From NCBI GenBank assembly GCA_027328825.1, contig DAHWTK010000034.1:1-14833 (forward strand): 14,833 nt of DNA, read 5' to 3'. The position numbers and the translations under genes were made by a program. This DNA comes from Nitrospirota bacterium (lineage in GTDB: Bacteria; Nitrospirota; JACRHJ01). Below are positions 14,042 to 14,833 of this stretch, one piece after another. The notes under the pieces were generated by a model. That model had not been told where the DNA came from, made no database searches, and was given only the letters and a program-made list of their open reading frames with translations. Position 1 is the stretch's first letter. Every line of letters begins with the position of its first letter.

Positions 14042-14236
14042 TTAAGAAACCGCGTTTAAATCCTTCATCAGCGCCTCAACGTCTATCCCGTGGGCGCTCG
14101 CTCCCTGCTCAATTGTCTCAAAGACCGCCGCGATGCAACCCACGCATCCCATGCCGTATTTGTGGAACACCTCGCCGGCGTTCGGGTTTACCGCCATCGC
14201 CTCAGAAAATGACATCTCTTTCGTTATCGCGCTCAT
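14042..14236 (-). CDS. DUF1858 (hybrid-cluster-associated redox disulfide) domain protein
   Basis: A 64-aa single-domain protein. ITKEMSFSEAMAVNPNAGEVF, followed by YGMGCVGC, matches the DUF1858 pattern (TIGR03980) in which a CxGC pair, here Cys31 and Cys34, is thought to form a redox disulfide. Proteins of this family are common in anaerobes and often accompany hybrid cluster protein or nitrogen/sulfur redox genes; none is next to it here. I chose ATG at 14236, giving MSAITKEM; AAGGAGG lies 11 bases upstream. The frame can be opened to a TTG at 14272, which is less likely because it would put the ribosome site inside the gene. It is the first gene before recG, ten bases away. Function unknown. 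Confidence 0.85.
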   Translation of the reverse strand: MSAITKEMSFSEAMAVNPNAGEVFHKYGMGCVGCIAAVFETIEQGASAHGIDVEALMKDLNAVS

Positions 14237-14265
14237 TACTGCTAAATCCTCCTTTAAAAATTTGC

Positions 14266-14294
14266 TTGCCAACAGTATTTTTGAATGCTATCAT
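14266..14294 (+). promoter_or_regulatory. Extended -10 promoter for rpmB
   Basis: TTGCCA (14266-14271) is followed after 17 bases by TATCAT (14289-14294), and TG at 14286-14287 gives an extended -10 (TGC before TATCAT). The predicted start near 14301 leaves a short leader of about 36 bases before rpmB. It lies in the divergent gap with the DUF1858 gene. Confidence 0.6.
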
Positions 14295-14336
14295 ACGTTT
14301 TCTTTCGTTGCAATATTAAAGTTTACGGAGGTATAA

Positions 14337-14528
14337 ATGGCCAGGGCATGTTCAATATGCGGCAAGACTCAGCAGACGGGCAATAACGTCAGTCACGCGA
14401 ACAACAAAACGAAAAAGGTATTCAAGGCTAATCTCCAGAGCGTGAAGGTGGATAACGGCGGCTCCACAAAGAAGGCGCTTGTCTGCACCCGGTGCATCAG
14501 GTCTGGAAAAGTTAAAAAAGCGGTGTAG
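14337..14528 (+). CDS. rpmB: 50S ribosomal protein L28
   Basis: Small basic protein of the large ribosomal subunit, 63 aa, and the only plus-strand gene here. ARACSICGK at the start and VSHANNKTKKVFKANLQ (18-34) are the L28 pattern. It is the zinc form: Cys5/Cys8 (CSIC) with Cys50/Cys53 (CTRC). ATG at 14337 follows GGAGGT by four bases. It has its own promoter and a terminator about 150 bases downstream and is divergent from DUF1858-recG; recG and rpmB are neighbours in many bacteria. Confidence 0.97.
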   Translation: MARACSICGKTQQTGNNVSHANNKTKKVFKANLQSVKVDNGGSTKKALVCTRCIRSGKVKKAV

Positions 14529-14537
14529 TTCGTTCTC

Positions 14538-14568
14538 ACCCCCTGCCACTCCCCAGAGGTAGAGGGGT
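14538..14568. repeat. Short inverted repeat after rpmB
   Basis: ACCCC at 14538-14542 pairs with GGGGT at 14564-14568, and CCCC at 14551-14554 can pair with the same right arm. It resembles the decayed CTCCC...GAGGG intergenic palindromes common in bacteria. No T-run follows, so it is not the rpmB terminator. Confidence 0.35.
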
Positions 14569-14606
14569 AAAGGTATCATCTTGTTACGCGAAGAATCCGC
14601 CTTGGC

Positions 14607-14656
14607 CCGTCATTTCCGCGAATATAAACTGACCGTCTTTCCCGCGAAAGCGAGAA
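14607..14656. repeat. Decayed dispersed repeat downstream of rpmB
   Basis: CCGTCATTTCCGCGAA (14607-14622) and CCGTCTTTCCCGCGAA (14633-14648) match at 14 of 16 positions, 26 bases apart. The second is part of a hairpin, TTCCCGC-GAAA-GCGAGAA (14639-14656), which resembles the widespread ATTCCCGCGAAAGCGGGAAT palindrome (from memory) with one mismatch. Confidence 0.55.
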
Positions 14657-14675
14657 CCCAGCGACTTTAAAAATC

Positions 14676-14708
14676 AAAACCCGCTCAAGTCCTATTGACG
14701 GGTTTTTT
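14676..14708 (+). terminator. Rho-independent terminator after rpmB, probably bidirectional
   Basis: AAAACCCG (14676-14683) and TCAA (14685-14688) pair with TTGA (14695-14698) and CGGGTTTT (14699-14706), a 12-bp stem with one bulged C and a six-base loop, followed by a run of six T (14703-14708). On the minus strand the same stem is followed by TTTTGATTTTT, so it may also end the convergent gene, whose stop codon lies inside the stem. Confidence 0.85.
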
Positions 14709-14833
14709 ATTTCTCAATTTATTATTAGGCCATTTCTTTTTCATTTCTATAAAAATGTCTGCCGTTATGATTGTGGCCTCTCTTGTATATGCATCCAAAA
14801 GTTCTCCTAATAAAACTTCTGGATGTTGTATAC
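14685..14833 (-). CDS. Hypothetical protein, 3' end only
   Basis: The last 48 codons of a minus-strand frame that is open to the right edge and ends with TGA at 14687-14685. The peptide has a natural look: HPEVLLGELLDAYTREATIIT, given from residue 3 of the visible part, is probably a helix, and the tail KKKWPNNKLRNKKPVNRT is basic. No family is recognised from so short a piece. The DNA is clearly more AT-rich than the neighbouring genes, which could mean foreign origin. The stop codon lies inside the terminator stem. It is too short for certainty, and a chance open frame in AT-rich DNA cannot be excluded. Confidence 0.5.
   Translation of the reverse strand, partial: IQHPEVLLGELLDAYTREATIITADIFIEMKKKWPNNKLRNKKPVNRT

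Noticed and set aside
14237..14272. TTG-initiated extension of the DUF1858 gene
   Set aside because: It would contain the AAGGAGG ribosome site and overlap the rpmB -35 box; the DUF1858 domain begins at the ATG.
14290..14312. Minus-strand promoter for DUF1858-recG at TATGAT
   Set aside because: The -10 is fair but no -35 hexamer at proper spacing resembles consensus, so it is not listed as a feature.

Overview
The window is a bacterial chromosomal segment of moderately high GC. Apart from one ribosomal protein gene at the right end, every recognisable gene lies on the minus strand, so the main transcription runs right to left. It is a housekeeping region built around type II fatty acid synthesis (FAS II) and phospholipid initiation. 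No phage, insertion sequence, CRISPR array, tRNA or rRNA was seen. The gene set fits an uncultured, probably anaerobic Gram-negative lineage of the Desulfobacterota/Nitrospirota kind: a ferredoxin-fused EtfA, a DUF1858 redox protein, an A24 prepilin peptidase and zinc-ribbon forms of L28 and L32. This placement is inference from gene content, not a phylogenetic result.

In transcription order the layout is as follows. (1) A divergent locus at the right: rpmB (L28) on the plus strand with a good promoter and a terminator. Beyond the terminator is the 3' end of an unidentified AT-rich minus-strand gene that runs off the window. (2) A minus-strand group DUF1858, recG, a 108-aa hypothetical helical protein and prepilin peptidase. 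(3) A perfect sigma70-type promoter (TTGACA, 17 bp, TATAAT) and a leader with an attenuator-like hairpin followed by six T. (4) The tightly packed run yceD (DUF177), rpmF (L32), plsX, fabH, acd, etfB, etfA, fabD, with four-base or one-base overlaps at plsX/fabH, acd/etfB and etfA/fabD. (5) A second good promoter in the fabD-fabG gap, then fabG, acpP, fabF, rnc and the 5' part of a radical SAM gene cut by the left edge.

Together the genes make the acyl-phosphate (PlsX) and elongate acyl-ACP (FabH initiation, FabD malonyl transfer, FabF condensation, FabG ketoreduction, AcpP carrier). No fabZ, no conventional enoyl reductase (fabI, fabK, fabV) and no acetyl-CoA carboxylase genes are present. 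Between fabH and fabD, where some Firmicutes carry the enoyl reductase fabK, this genome has an acyl-CoA dehydrogenase plus both ETF subunits, and EtfA carries a two-cluster ferredoxin domain. This is the most interesting feature: the module may feed electrons into, or out of, the acyl chain chemistry of this operon.

Intergenic DNA is sparse. No stretch over about 200 bases lacks a gene, but several gaps hold remnants of dispersed palindromic repeats: two related copies at 7579-7632 and 2577-2600, an inverted-repeat element before acpP, and decayed repeats after rpmB.
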